From: Streptomyces spinosisporus
GTDB lineage: Bacteria > Actinomycetota > Actinomycetes > Streptomycetales > Streptomycetaceae
Length of the DNA: 64,000 nt
Assembly (NCBI RefSeq): GCF_022698145.1
Contig: NZ_JALDAX010000001.1
Span: forward strand, 1 to 64,000
Reading direction: 5' to 3'
Numbering within the stretch: the stretch's first letter is position 1; each line of letters opens with the position of its first letter. A model generated the notes under the pieces. The model saw only the letters and a list, made by a program, of their open reading frames with translations. It had not been told where the DNA came from and made no database searches. Positions 49,535-58,475 of the stretch are shown here, one piece after another. Made by a program: the position numbers and the translations under genes.

Positions 49535-50476
49535 TCAACCGGCGAGCGCGGTGGCCCTCAGCTCATGCACCGCCCGCACCTCCATGCGCGCGGGCGAACC
49601 CAGGATCGACGTCCCGCAGCTCTCCGGGCGGGGCGGCAGGGACGCGCCCTGGGCGACCTCGACGCTCCAGCGGCGCCCGTCCGCGTGGGCGACGGTGACC
49701 TGCCAGCGCGGCGCGGACCCGCTCGTCGCCTCGACCCGCAGCGCATCCGCCGCATACTCGCCGACCGTCGTCCGTACGGCCAGCTCGGCCGCCTGGCCGG
49801 GCCGCTCCCAGGCGGAACTCCCGCGGCAGCCCTCCACGACGACCCGTCCCTCCCGGACTCCGTGCAGGACCTCCTTGACGGCGTGGGCCTCGGCACGGCC
49901 GTACGCGTATCCGTACGGCAGGACGAGCAGGGTCGGCGAGAAGCGATGGCCACCCAGATGAGTGACCTCCCAGACGCCCTCCACCTCGGACGCGGCGAGC
50001 TCGGCCGCGAGCGGGCGGCCCAGCAGCGCGCAGCAGCGGTCCCGCTTGCCGTTGGTGCAGACGAGGGCGAGCGGTCCACCGGTGTGCGGCCGGGCTCCGA
50101 GAGCCGCGTCGAAGCTCTGGTGCTCGCCCCTGCCGAGCGCGGCGAAGTCGAGGTCGAGCAGCGCCCGGGGATCGTCGGCCGTCGCGGAGTGCAGCCAGGC
50201 GTTGCCGGGGTCGGTGTGGGCCGCGTAGACCTGCCGGGCGGCGGGCGTACCGCAGTCGGCGTGCCGTCCCGGGCGGCGGATCAGCGCGATGCGTACGCCG
50301 GTGCCCTTCGCGGCCGCCTCCAGCGCACGGCCCAGTGCAGGATTGAGGTGGCTCGACGTGAGCGCCCTGGCACCCCAGGGGCCCGGCTGCTCCAGCAGCA
50401 GCCAGGTCCGCGCGGTGGCGGCGGTGCCCGCGATCGGCTCGTCGAGCTCCTGGGAGACGGTTGAGCACGTACTCAC
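49535..50476 (-). CDS. Sucrase/ferredoxin-like family protein
   Basis: 313-aa thioredoxin-fold, putative Fe-S protein of the sucrase/ferredoxin-like family. Marks are TWLLLEQPGPWGARAL near residue 25, CTNGKRDRCCALLGRPLA near 145 (paired Cys) and THLGGHRFSPTLLVLPYGYAYGR near 185 with metal-ligand-like His. GTG 50476 begins the protein; an iron box abuts it directly and no ribosome-binding site fits, so the mRNA is probably leaderless. An iron-regulated role is inferred; the older name sucrase is not informative. Confidence 0.87.
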   Translation of the reverse strand: MSTCSTVSQELDEPIAGTAATARTWLLLEQPGPWGARALTSSHLNPALGRALEAAAKGTGVRIALIRRPGRHADCGTPAARQVYAAHTDPGNAWLHSATADDPRALLDLDFAALGRGEHQSFDAALGARPHTGGPLALVCTNGKRDRCCALLGRPLAAELAASEVEGVWEVTHLGGHRFSPTLLVLPYGYAYGRAEAHAVKEVLHGVREGRVVVEGCRGSSAWERPGQAAELAVRTTVGEYAADALRVEATSGSAPRWQVTVAHADGRRWSVEVAQGASLPPRPESCGTSILGSPARMEVRAVHELRATALAG

Positions 50477-50495
50477 AGAGGTGAGCCTAACCTGA
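50477..50495 (-). promoter_or_regulatory. Iron box (DmdR1/IdeR type), overlapping the promoter
   Basis: On the minus strand TCAGGTTAGGCTCACCTCT matches TTAGGTTAGGCTCACCTAA at 16 of 19 positions. Its TTAGGCT also works as a -10 element ending 7 bases before the GTG start, consistent with repression by iron and leaderless transcription. Confidence 0.85.
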
Positions 50496-50534
50496 CTCGG
50501 CTCGAGGCGACTCCCCGGCCGCCCTCGTGTCCCG

Positions 50535-51809
50535 CTACGGCAGCGGCTCGGGTTCCGGCAGAGGCTGGGGCGGCCTCGGGCCGACGTAGTGTCCGCTCGG
50601 CCGCATGCGCAGCGGGCGCTCGCCGTACTCCTCCAGCGCATGGGCGATCCAGCCCGCCGTACGGGCCACGGCGAAGATCGTCTCGCCGGCCGTGGCGGGC
50701 ATGCCGGCGGAGGCGGTGAACACGGCCAGGGCCAGGTCGACGTTGGCGTGCAGCGGGGTGTGGCGGGCCGTGGTGGCCACGATGTCGCGTGCCGCCGCGA
50801 GGGCGGGAGCGGCGCGGGGGATCTCCTCCAGGAGACCGAACAGGACACGCGCGCGTGGGTCCTCGCCGGGGTAGAGCCGGTGGCCCAGTCCCGGGATGCG
50901 GCGGCCCGCCCGCAGCTCCTCCGCGATCACGGGGGCCGCGTCGCCCTCGTCGAGCACGTCGAGCAGCAGCCGGTGGGCGAGCCCGCTGGCCGCGCCGTGC
51001 AGCGGTCCTTCCAGCACGCCGAGCCCGGCCGATACGGCCGCGTAGGCGTGCGCGCGGGCCGAGGCCGCGACGCGCACCGCGAGGGTCGAGGCCGCGAGGT
51101 CGTGGTCGACGAGGAGGGCGAGCGCGGTGTCCAGCACGCGCAGGGAGGCCTCGTCGGCGTCCCGGCCGCTCAGGCGTGCCCACAGGCGCTGTGCCAGCGG
51201 GCCCTCGTCGCGGCGGCGGCCGCCTCGGGTCGTCGGGAGGGCGGCGACCAGGGTGGGGATCAGGGTGCGTGCGGTGCCGAGGACGGCGTCCTCGGAGAGG
51301 TCGAAGCGCAACGGGTCCGCCACGGCGGCGGCGATCGCCGCGACGCGCAACCTGTCGGTGGGGCCCGTGTGTTCGGGCAGTGCGTCGACGGCCCGGCGAG
51401 CGGCGTCGACCGAAGCCTCCGGTGCGGTGAACGTGTTGCCGGGGCGCAGCCGGCCTGTCCACAGCCACTCGGCGACCTCTTCGTAGGTGTGGCGCGCGGC
51501 CAGTTCGGTGGCGTCGACTCCCCGGAAGTAGTACGTGTTCGGCTCGATGAGGGTGAGCCGGGTCCGAACGGACAACTCGCCTCCGGAGGCCGAACTCCCG
51601 CTGCTCTCGCGCCTGTTGCGCCTCGCCAGCGTCTCCACTTCCTGGGCGTCGAAGGTGCTGCCCCGGCCGCCGGGCACCCGTCGGCTGCTGAGCTGACCGC
51701 GGCTCACGTATGCGTACACGGTCTCGGGTTTCACGCCCAGCAGCTCGGCGGCTTCCCTGGTGGTCAGTCGCCGGTCGGTGTGAGGGGAGGGGGGCTCTTG
51801 ATCGCGCAT
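50535..51809 (-). CDS. Citrate synthase-like protein with N-terminal DNA-binding domain
   Basis: 424 aa. Residues about 12-65 are an excisionase/MerR-type winged helix (RLTTREAAELLGVKPETVYAYVSRGQLSSRRVPGGRGSTF) fused to a citrate synthase fold. Synthase motifs include YYFRGVDATELA, LEGPLHGAASGLAH, GLGHRLYPGEDPRARVLF (second catalytic His) and NVDLALAVFTASAGMP (catalytic Asp). It may be a regulator that reads acyl-CoA or oxaloacetate, an enzyme, or both. ATG 51809 is chosen; the ribosome site is weak. It is divergent from a second citrate synthase with a palindrome between. Confidence 0.9.
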   Translation of the reverse strand: MRDQEPPSPHTDRRLTTREAAELLGVKPETVYAYVSRGQLSSRRVPGGRGSTFDAQEVETLARRNRRESSGSSASGGELSVRTRLTLIEPNTYYFRGVDATELAARHTYEEVAEWLWTGRLRPGNTFTAPEASVDAARRAVDALPEHTGPTDRLRVAAIAAAVADPLRFDLSEDAVLGTARTLIPTLVAALPTTRGGRRRDEGPLAQRLWARLSGRDADEASLRVLDTALALLVDHDLAASTLAVRVAASARAHAYAAVSAGLGVLEGPLHGAASGLAHRLLLDVLDEGDAAPVIAEELRAGRRIPGLGHRLYPGEDPRARVLFGLLEEIPRAAPALAAARDIVATTARHTPLHANVDLALAVFTASAGMPATAGETIFAVARTAGWIAHALEEYGERPLRMRPSGHYVGPRPPQPLPEPEPLP

Positions 51810-51851
51810 GGGGGTCACCGTAGCGGCATGCCGATGGATGGATTCGGCGTC

Positions 51852-51875
51852 TTGATTGAATGTTGATTCAATCAA
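51852..51875. promoter_or_regulatory. Perfect 24-bp palindrome between citrate synthases
   Basis: TTGATTGAAT-GTTG-ATTCAATCAA: 10-bp perfect arms, strongly A/T-rich, in the divergent promoter gap. The best candidate ligand is the HTH domain of the neighbouring citrate synthase-like protein. A TTGACA -35-like hexamer follows at 51878. Confidence 0.8.
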
Positions 51876-51930
51876 TATTGACAGAGAAATAGTCAAGCAT
51901 GGACAGTCGAATCAAGTCCAGGGAGGAAAC

Positions 51931-53091
51931 ATGTCCGTCAACAGGTCAGCAGCGGGCACCATCGATGTGCCGCGTGGGCTCGCCGGCGTCGTGGTCACCG
52001 ACACCGAGGTCGGGGACGTACGGGGGCTCGAGGGCTTCTATCACTACCGCCAGTACTCGGCCGTCGAACTCGCGCAGACCCGCGGGTTCGAGGACGTATG
52101 GCATCTCCTGGTCCATGGCGAACTGCCGGACGCGGCGCAGCGGGTGGAGTTCGCCGCTCGTACGGCGGCGCTGCGGAGGTTGCCGGAGGAGGTGCGGGTG
52201 GCGCTGCCCGCGATCGCGGAGGCAAGCGGGGGGTCGGGGCCGCTGGCCGGGATGCGGACCGCGTTGTCGTTGCTCGGTGCGGCGAAGGGGTTTCGCCCGG
52301 TGTACGACATCGATGCGGGCGCGCGCCTTTCGGACACGCTGGTGGCCGCCGCGGCCGTGCCGACGCTGCTCACCGCGCTGTACCGGCTGGGACGGGGGCT
52401 CGAACCCGTGGAGCCGCGGGACGATCTGTCCTATGCGGCCAACTACCTCTACATGCTGACGGGTTCGGAACCGGATGCCGCGCGGGTCCGGGCGATCGAG
52501 CAGTACTTGATCTCAACCATTGATCACGGCTTCAATGCATCAACCTTCACTGCACGGGTCATCGCGTCGACGGGGGCGGATGTAGCCGCGTGTCTCGTCG
52601 GGGCCGTGGGGGCGCTGTCGGGTCCGCTGCACGGCGGTGCGCCGAGTCGGGCGCTGGACACCCTGGATGCGATCGGCACCCCCGACCGCATCGACCCCTG
52701 GATCCGCGAACGCGTCCTCGCCGGGGACCGCATCATGGGCTTCGGGCATGCCGTCTACCGCACCGAGGACCCTCGCTCCCGCATGCTGCGCGAGGTGGCG
52801 CAGAGTTTCGGGGGGCCGCGTGTGGAGTTCGCCGTGGAGGTCGAGCGCCGGGTGGAGGCGATCCTGGCGGAGCTGAAGCCGGGGCGGGAACTGCACACGA
52901 ACGTCGAGTTCTACGCGGGCGTGGTCATGGAACTCTGCGGCCTCCCCCGCGAGATGTTCACCCCCACCTTCGCGGCGGCCCGCGTGGTGGGCTGGAGCGC
53001 GAACATCCTGGAACAGGCGGAGGACCGCAAGATCATCCGCCCGGCGGCGCGGTATGTGGGGGTGGGGGCGCCGGTGGCGGTGCCGGAGTAA
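51931..53091 (+). CDS. Citrate synthase (second, 2-methylcitrate/citrate type)
   Basis: 386-aa citrate synthase condensing oxaloacetate with acetyl-CoA (or propionyl-CoA). Visible: RGLEGFYHYRQYSAVELAQ, FNASTFTARVIASTGAD, LSGPLHGGAPSRALD (first catalytic His), GFGHAVYRTEDPRSRML (second His) and NVEFYAGVVMELCGLPREMFTPTF, where the usual catalytic Asp of NVDFY is Glu. ATG 51931 has GGGAGG five bases upstream. About nt 52507-52543 uses A/T-rich rare codons containing TTGAT/ATCAA sites. Confidence 0.93.
   Translation: MSVNRSAAGTIDVPRGLAGVVVTDTEVGDVRGLEGFYHYRQYSAVELAQTRGFEDVWHLLVHGELPDAAQRVEFAARTAALRRLPEEVRVALPAIAEASGGSGPLAGMRTALSLLGAAKGFRPVYDIDAGARLSDTLVAAAAVPTLLTALYRLGRGLEPVEPRDDLSYAANYLYMLTGSEPDAARVRAIEQYLISTIDHGFNASTFTARVIASTGADVAACLVGAVGALSGPLHGGAPSRALDTLDAIGTPDRIDPWIRERVLAGDRIMGFGHAVYRTEDPRSRMLREVAQSFGGPRVEFAVEVERRVEAILAELKPGRELHTNVEFYAGVVMELCGLPREMFTPTFAAARVVGWSANILEQAEDRKIIRPAARYVGVGAPVAVPE
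52507..52543. promoter_or_regulatory. TTGAT/ATCAA cluster inside the citrate synthase gene
   Basis: TTGAT at 52507 and 52520 and ATCAA at 52539 lie within an A/T-rich coding stretch (codons TCA, ATT, GAT, AAT, GCA). It may be an intragenic operator. Confidence 0.35.
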
Positions 53092-53223
53092 CGACTCCGT
53101 GCGGACAGCCTGCGCGGCGTAGTGCTTTGTAGCGATGGGAGTGCCATGCGTGGAGGTGCACCGGTCGGGCCCTGCGCCCTGACTGGCGGCACCGGGCCCG
53201 AAAGGAGCAACACGGGAAGGCAG

Positions 53224-53460
53224 TTACGCGTCGGGGATGTCGGCCTTGGCCCGGACCAGCGTTTCACGGCTGATCACGACGATGCGCTCGTAGTCTGCGC
53301 GTGCCGCGTCGGACGGCAGCTCACTCTCGAGGGCGGCGGTGGCCTCGGTACCGATGACAGCGAAGTTTCCGTCGCTGAGCTCGAAGATGTCGGGGCAGGT
53401 CTGGCCGGTGGCGCTGCCGCGCTCCCGGGGCGAAGCGCCGATGCGACGCACGATCTTCAA
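53224..53460 (-). CDS. Small conserved actinobacterial protein
   Basis: 78-aa product beginning LKIVRRIGASPRERGS (TTG 53460, AGGA upstream) and containing CPDIFELSDGNFAVIGTEATAAL and DYERIVVISRETLVRAKADIPDA. I recognise it as a small Streptomyces protein often found in accessory patches beside XRE/DUF397-type or DUF6082 genes. Its function is unknown. ATG 53523 is an alternative start. The 53461-53719 gap before the next gene has no other supported gene. Confidence 0.65.
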   Translation of the reverse strand: MKIVRRIGASPRERGSATGQTCPDIFELSDGNFAVIGTEATAALESELPSDAARADYERIVVISRETLVRAKADIPDA

Positions 53461-53719
53461 GTCCGTTCCTAGGGGCGATCGATGAACGGGCCGACGCGTG
53501 CGCCGGACGCTGCTCGAGCTCATGGCCTCATCGTGCGTCCAGTGAAGCTCATGAGCAGGCCCACTGATACTCATGAAGGGCTGCTGCTCCCTGTGGGGAG
53601 CGGCAGCCCTACGCAGTACGGTGTTGCCACCCTGCAAGATGTTTCCGCTGGGACGGCTGGGGGCAGACTACAGCTTTGCGTGACTCAACGTCACGACTAT
53701 CAGGGGCCCAGTTGCAAGA

Positions 53720-54235
53720 TCACTCGTCCGGTGCCTGGCCCACCACCCACCACTCCTCGTTGTCGTCCTCGACATCGAGCGCGGTGTTCATGTCTGCGAC
53801 CAGCGCATCCATCATCTCGCCGAGTGCGGCTTCCTCGGACGAGGCCGGCAGACTGTCCCGGTGGTGTCGGGTGGCCGCCCAGTACTCTCGAAAAATCTGA
53901 TTCCGGCACATCACCCGCAAGTGGCCGTAGAGTTCCGCCAGGCTCAGCGCCCCGATGCGGTGAAAGTACAAGGCGTTGACGTACAGGGCATTGGCGAAGA
54001 GGTACTGGCGCTGCCGGTCTGCCGGTACGTCGCTCTCGTAGGTGTCCAGGACAGCTGCCAGGGCCGGGTCCACCATGGCTTTGCACAGCAGGTCGAAGTG
54101 AAGTCGATGCTGCTCGGCCAGTGCGGCTCGTTTGCGATACCGCAATCCCCGCTGCGTGATGGCATGGGTGGCGCTGGAGATCCGCGACCATGCCGCGGAG
54201 CCAAACTTCCACATTGCGAAGCCTTGTGTGGCCAT
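53720..54235 (-). CDS. DUF6082-type protein
   Basis: 171-aa helical protein. The core (QHRLHFDLLCKAMVDPALAAVLDTYESDVPADRQRQYLFANALYVNALYFHRIGALSLAELYGHLRVMCRNQIFREYWAATRHHRDSL, quoted in parts by its blocks LHFDLL, RQYLFANALY, ELYGHLRV, FREYW) matches Streptomyces DUF6082. It ends with the acidic EEWWVVG block. It lies beside the 78-aa gene in the same orientation; both are less GC-biased than neighbours. The 54236-54557 gap upstream shows no other gene. Confidence 0.75.
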   Translation of the reverse strand: MATQGFAMWKFGSAAWSRISSATHAITQRGLRYRKRAALAEQHRLHFDLLCKAMVDPALAAVLDTYESDVPADRQRQYLFANALYVNALYFHRIGALSLAELYGHLRVMCRNQIFREYWAATRHHRDSLPASSEEAALGEMMDALVADMNTALDVEDDNEEWWVVGQAPDE

Positions 54236-54557
54236 GTCAACCCCCGAATCAGGCGGCCGTCCGCCGGTCGTCGGGGTGCGGGTCGACTGTTGGGGGACCG
54301 GCGAGCGGTGGGCGGCGCTTGCCGTCTCCCAGGATGCCGAGCGGCTCTGATCGGCAGGGAGGCGGAGAGGCGGCGCACGGAGGAAAGCGAGGGTCGCACA
54401 CACCGGCGCCTTGCCCAACGTCTGCCCCGTATGTGCTGCTAACAATCGTTCACTTAGCGGCGAGTGTTCCGGCTCGTATCCTGGTCCGGCATTCACAGGT
54501 CGCACGTGCGCCGCACTCGCGATCCGGCGCACAAGGAAGCGTGGAAGAGGTCGCACG

Positions 54558-55706
54558 TTGAGCCAGCCGAGCCGTGGCAGCTCCCGGCAGATCCCCGTCG
54601 TCGTACTCACCGGATTCCTGGGCTCCGGCAAGACCACCCTGCTCAACCACCTCCTCCACCGCAGCGGTGGCAGCCGTATCGGTGCCGTCGTCAACGACTT
54701 CGGTGCCATCGAGATCGACGCCATGGCCGTCGCCGGCGCGCTCGGGGACTCCACCGTCTCCCTCGGCAACGGATGCCTGTGCTGCGCCGTCGACGCCAGT
54801 GAGCTCGACGCGTACCTGGAGCGTCTCGCCCGCCCCTCCGCCGGGATCGACGTCATCGTCATCGAGGCGAGCGGCCTCGCCGAACCGCAGGAACTCGTGC
54901 GCATGGTGCTCGCCAGCGAGCTTGCGGACATCGTCTACGGCGGGCTCGTCGAGGTCGTCGACGCCGCGGAGTTCGACGACACGCGAGCCAGGCACCCCGA
55001 GATCGACCGGCACCTCGGCCTGGCCGATCTCGTCGTCGTCAACAAGCTCGACAGAGCCGAGGACGGCGAGCGGGTCCTCCGGCTCGTCCGCTCCCTCGTC
55101 GACCGTGCCGCGGTCGTTCCCGCCTCCTACGGCCGTATCGACCCCGAGTTCCTCTTCGACTGCCGGCCGAGCGAGGAGCGCGTGGGGCAATTGTCCTTCG
55201 ACGACCTCCATGAGCACGACCTCCATGAGCACGGCAGCGGCAACAGCAGCGGGCATCGCGGGCGCCATGCCGGTCATCTGCACACCACGTACGACAGCCT
55301 GGACTTCACCTCCGAAGTACCCATGGATCCGCGCCGGTTGATGGAGTTCCTCGACAGCCGGCCCGAGGGGCTGTACCGGATCAAGGGATACGTCGACTTC
55401 GGGGCGTACGACGTCCAAAACCGTTACGCCGTCCATGCCGTGGGGCGTTTTCTGCGGTTTCGTCCCGAGCGCTGGCCCGATGACGCGCGCCTCACTCAGC
55501 TCGTCCTCATCGGCTCCGGCATCGACGCGCCCGCCCTCACCAAGGGGCTTGAGGCCTGCAAGAGCGACGCCGACGCCCCACACACCGCCGACGAGGCCGG
55601 AATGTGGGGCGTCCTGCGCTTCGTACAAGATCCGGACGTACAGGATCCGCCGGACGTGCATGAACCGGACCTGCAGGATCCCGACGTACAGGATCCGGAC
55701 GCCTAG
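54558..55706 (+). CDS. CobW/COG0523 family GTPase with His-rich loop
   Basis: 382-aa G3E GTPase, probable metal (zinc) chaperone. Walker A GFLGSGKTT, Walker B-like VIVIEASGLAEP, the metal-binding GCLCCAV (CxCC) motif and VVNKLD (NKxD) are intact. A His-rich loop follows at about residues 215-245 (HEHDLHEHG...GHRGRHAGHLH), then the CobW C-terminal domain. The last 25 residues are VQDP/LQDP repeats. TTG 54558 has GAAGAGG seven bases upstream. Its stop overlaps that of convergent parC (shared CTAG). Confidence 0.92.
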   Translation: MSQPSRGSSRQIPVVVLTGFLGSGKTTLLNHLLHRSGGSRIGAVVNDFGAIEIDAMAVAGALGDSTVSLGNGCLCCAVDASELDAYLERLARPSAGIDVIVIEASGLAEPQELVRMVLASELADIVYGGLVEVVDAAEFDDTRARHPEIDRHLGLADLVVVNKLDRAEDGERVLRLVRSLVDRAAVVPASYGRIDPEFLFDCRPSEERVGQLSFDDLHEHDLHEHGSGNSSGHRGRHAGHLHTTYDSLDFTSEVPMDPRRLMEFLDSRPEGLYRIKGYVDFGAYDVQNRYAVHAVGRFLRFRPERWPDDARLTQLVLIGSGIDAPALTKGLEACKSDADAPHTADEAGMWGVLRFVQDPDVQDPPDVHEPDLQDPDVQDPDA

Positions 55707-58159
55707 ACCGGCCCCGCCACCACCGACACCGTCTTCGCCAGCGACACCCCGGATCCGTCGCGTCGAGGGTCGATGTCCGGGAGTTCGGCCGGGGAGCCGT
55801 TCTTCTGGGCCGCCTTGGCCGGGGCCGCGCCCGCCCAGGCCAGGGAGAGGCAGTCCTCGCCCTTGAGGAAGCGCTGGCAGCGGACGCCGCCGGTGGCGCG
55901 GCCCTTGCGCGGGTACTGGTCGAACGGCGTCAGCTTGGCCGTCGTCTGGACGGAGTCGTCGAGGGTGCCGCGCGAGCCCGCGACCGTGAACACGACCGCG
56001 TCGGCCGCCGGGTCCACCGCCGTGAAGGAGATGACCTTCGCGCCCTCCGTGAGCTTGATGCCCGCCATGCCGCCCGCGGGACGGCCCTGGGGGCGGACCT
56101 GCGAGGCCTGGTAGCGCAGCAGTTGGGCGTCGTCGGTGATGAAGACCAGGTCCTCCTCGCCGGTGCGCAGCTCGACCGCGCCGACGATCCGGTCGCCCTC
56201 CTTGAGTGTGATGACCTCCAACTCCTCCTTGTTGGTGGGGTAGTCGGGGACCACACGCTTGACCACGCCCTGTTCGGTGCCCAGGGCGAGGCCGGGGGAG
56301 GATTCGTCGAGGGTGATCAGGCAGACCACCGTCTCGTCGCCCTCCAGGGAGACGAACTCCGACAGCGGCGCCCCGCCCGAGAGGTTCGGTGCGGAGGCCG
56401 TCTCGGGGAGCTGCGGCAGGTCGACGACGTTGATGCGCAGGAGGCGGCCGGCGGAGGTCACCGCGCCGATCTCGCCGCGTGCCGTGGCCGGGACCGCCGA
56501 GATGATCACGTCGTGCTTCACGCGCTTGGCTGCGGAGTCCTCCGGGAAGGGCTCGCCGTTGGCCGTGCGGGCCAGCAGGCCCGTGGAGGAGAGCAGGACC
56601 CGGCACGGGTCGTCCGCGACCTGCAGCGGCACGGTGGGGGCCGGGGCGCCGGACGCCTCCAGCAGGACCGTACGCCGCTCGGTGCCGAACTTCTTGGCCA
56701 CCGCGGCCAGTTCGGTGGAGACCAGCTTGCGCAGCTCCGTGTCCGACTCCAGGATCCGGGTCAGCTCCGCGATCTCGGCGTTGAGCCGGTCCTTCTCCGA
56801 CTCCAGCTCGATGCGGTCGTACTTGGTCAGACGGCGCAGCGGCGTGTCCAGGATGTACTGGGTCTGGATGTCCGACAGGGAGAAGCGCTCCATCAGGCGC
56901 TCCTTGGCCTGCGCGCTGTTCTCGCTGGAGCGGATCAGGCGGATGACCTCGTCGATGTCGACGAGAGCCGTCAGCAGGCCCTCCACCAGGTGCAGCCGGT
57001 CGCGCCGCTTGGTGCGGCGGAACTCGCTGCGGCGGCGCACGACCTCGAAGCGGTGGTCGAGGTAGACCTCAAGGAGCTCCTTGAGGCCGAGCGTCAGCGG
57101 CTGGCCGTCCACCAGCGCGACGTTGTTGATGCCGAAGGACTCCTCCATCGGCGTCAGTTTGTACAGCTGCTCCAGGACGGCCTCCGGCACGAAGCCGTTC
57201 TTGATCTCGATGACCAGGCGCAGGCCGTGCTCGCGGTCGGTGAGGTCCTTGACGTCGGCGATGCCCTGGATCTTCTTCGAGCCGACCAAGTCCTTGATCT
57301 TGGCGATGACCTTCTCCGGGCCGACCGTGAAGGGCAGTTCGGTGACGACCAGGCCCTTGCGGCGGGCGGTCACGGTCTCGATCTCGACCGTGGCGCGGAT
57401 CTTGAAGGTGCCGCGGCCCGTCTCGTACGCGTCGCGGATGCCGGACAGGCCGACGATGCGGCCGCCGGTGGGCAGATCGGGGCCCGGGACGTGCTTCATC
57501 AGCGTGTCCAGGTCCGCGTTCGGGTGGCGGATGAGGTGGCGGGCCGCCGCGACGACCTCGGAGAGGTTGTGCGGCGGCATGTTGGTCGCCATGCCGACGG
57601 CGATGCCCGAGGAGCCGTTGACCAGCAGGTTCGGGAAGGCGGCGGGCAGGGCCACCGGCTCCTGCTCCTGACCGTCGTAGTTGGGCGCGAAGTCGACCGT
57701 GTCCTCGTCGATCGACTCCGTCATCAGGCTGGTCGCCGCGGCCTGCCGGCACTCGGTGTACCGCATGGCGGCCGGCGGGTCGTCGTTGCCCAGCGAGCCG
57801 AAGTTGCCGTGCCCGTCGACGAGCGGCACGCGCATGGAGAAGGGCTGGGCCATGCGCACCAGGGCGTCGTAGATCGACGCGTCGCCGTGCGGGTGCAACT
57901 TACCCATGACCTCGCCGACGACGCGCGCGCACTTCACATAGCCGCGGTCGGGGCGCAGTCCCATCTCGTTCATCTGGTAGACGATGCGGCGGTGCACCGG
58001 CTTGAGGCCGTCCCGGGCGTCGGGCAGGGCTCGGGAGTAGATGACCGAGTACGCGTACTCGAGGAAGGAGCCCTGCATCTCGTCTACGACGTCGATGTCG
58101 AGGATCCGCTCCTCGTACGAGTCGTCGGGCGGCGGGGTCTTCGTGCTGCGGCGGGCCAT
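55703..58159 (-). CDS. parC: DNA topoisomerase IV subunit A (GyrA/ParC type)
   Basis: 818-aa DNA-breaking subunit partnering ParE. Motifs: [50 protein letters not shown] and the catalytic Tyr in AAMRYTECR, then GyrA-type C-terminal repeats ([23 protein letters not shown]). ATG 58159 follows AGAGGAG ten bases upstream. It is divergent from the M16 peptidase pair across a 316-bp gap (TACAGT -10-like at 58410) and convergent with cobW. Confidence 0.95.
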   Translation of the reverse strand: MARRSTKTPPPDDSYEERILDIDVVDEMQGSFLEYAYSVIYSRALPDARDGLKPVHRRIVYQMNEMGLRPDRGYVKCARVVGEVMGKLHPHGDASIYDALVRMAQPFSMRVPLVDGHGNFGSLGNDDPPAAMRYTECRQAAATSLMTESIDEDTVDFAPNYDGQEQEPVALPAAFPNLLVNGSSGIAVGMATNMPPHNLSEVVAAARHLIRHPNADLDTLMKHVPGPDLPTGGRIVGLSGIRDAYETGRGTFKIRATVEIETVTARRKGLVVTELPFTVGPEKVIAKIKDLVGSKKIQGIADVKDLTDREHGLRLVIEIKNGFVPEAVLEQLYKLTPMEESFGINNVALVDGQPLTLGLKELLEVYLDHRFEVVRRRSEFRRTKRRDRLHLVEGLLTALVDIDEVIRLIRSSENSAQAKERLMERFSLSDIQTQYILDTPLRRLTKYDRIELESEKDRLNAEIAELTRILESDTELRKLVSTELAAVAKKFGTERRTVLLEASGAPAPTVPLQVADDPCRVLLSSTGLLARTANGEPFPEDSAAKRVKHDVIISAVPATARGEIGAVTSAGRLLRINVVDLPQLPETASAPNLSGGAPLSEFVSLEGDETVVCLITLDESSPGLALGTEQGVVKRVVPDYPTNKEELEVITLKEGDRIVGAVELRTGEEDLVFITDDAQLLRYQASQVRPQGRPAGGMAGIKLTEGAKVISFTAVDPAADAVVFTVAGSRGTLDDSVQTTAKLTPFDQYPRKGRATGGVRCQRFLKGEDCLSLAWAGAAPAKAAQKNGSPAELPDIDPRRDGSGVSLAKTVSVVAGPV

Positions 58160-58475
58160 CGCTGCCGGCTCCTCTTTTCTGGTCGCTCGCCTTCGGGTCG
58201 CGCCCCTTCGGCTCACTCTTGCCTGAAGCGTGAACGAGATCTGACGCGGACCATTGTGGACCGCGGCACTGACAACGCGGGCCGGGCCCCGGTTCGGGCG
58301 GCCCCGCCCGGCGCTCGGAAGGTCACCGGGCCGCGGCTGTCCGCAGGTTACGCGATCCGCTGTGGGCGTACGTCGTCCGGGAACTTCGCCCGCCCTCCGC
58401 ACGCTTGCATACAGTGGCAGGACCGGCAGGAAAAGCGCGGTTCGAAGCACCGCATCCGCGATCGAAGGGACGTAC

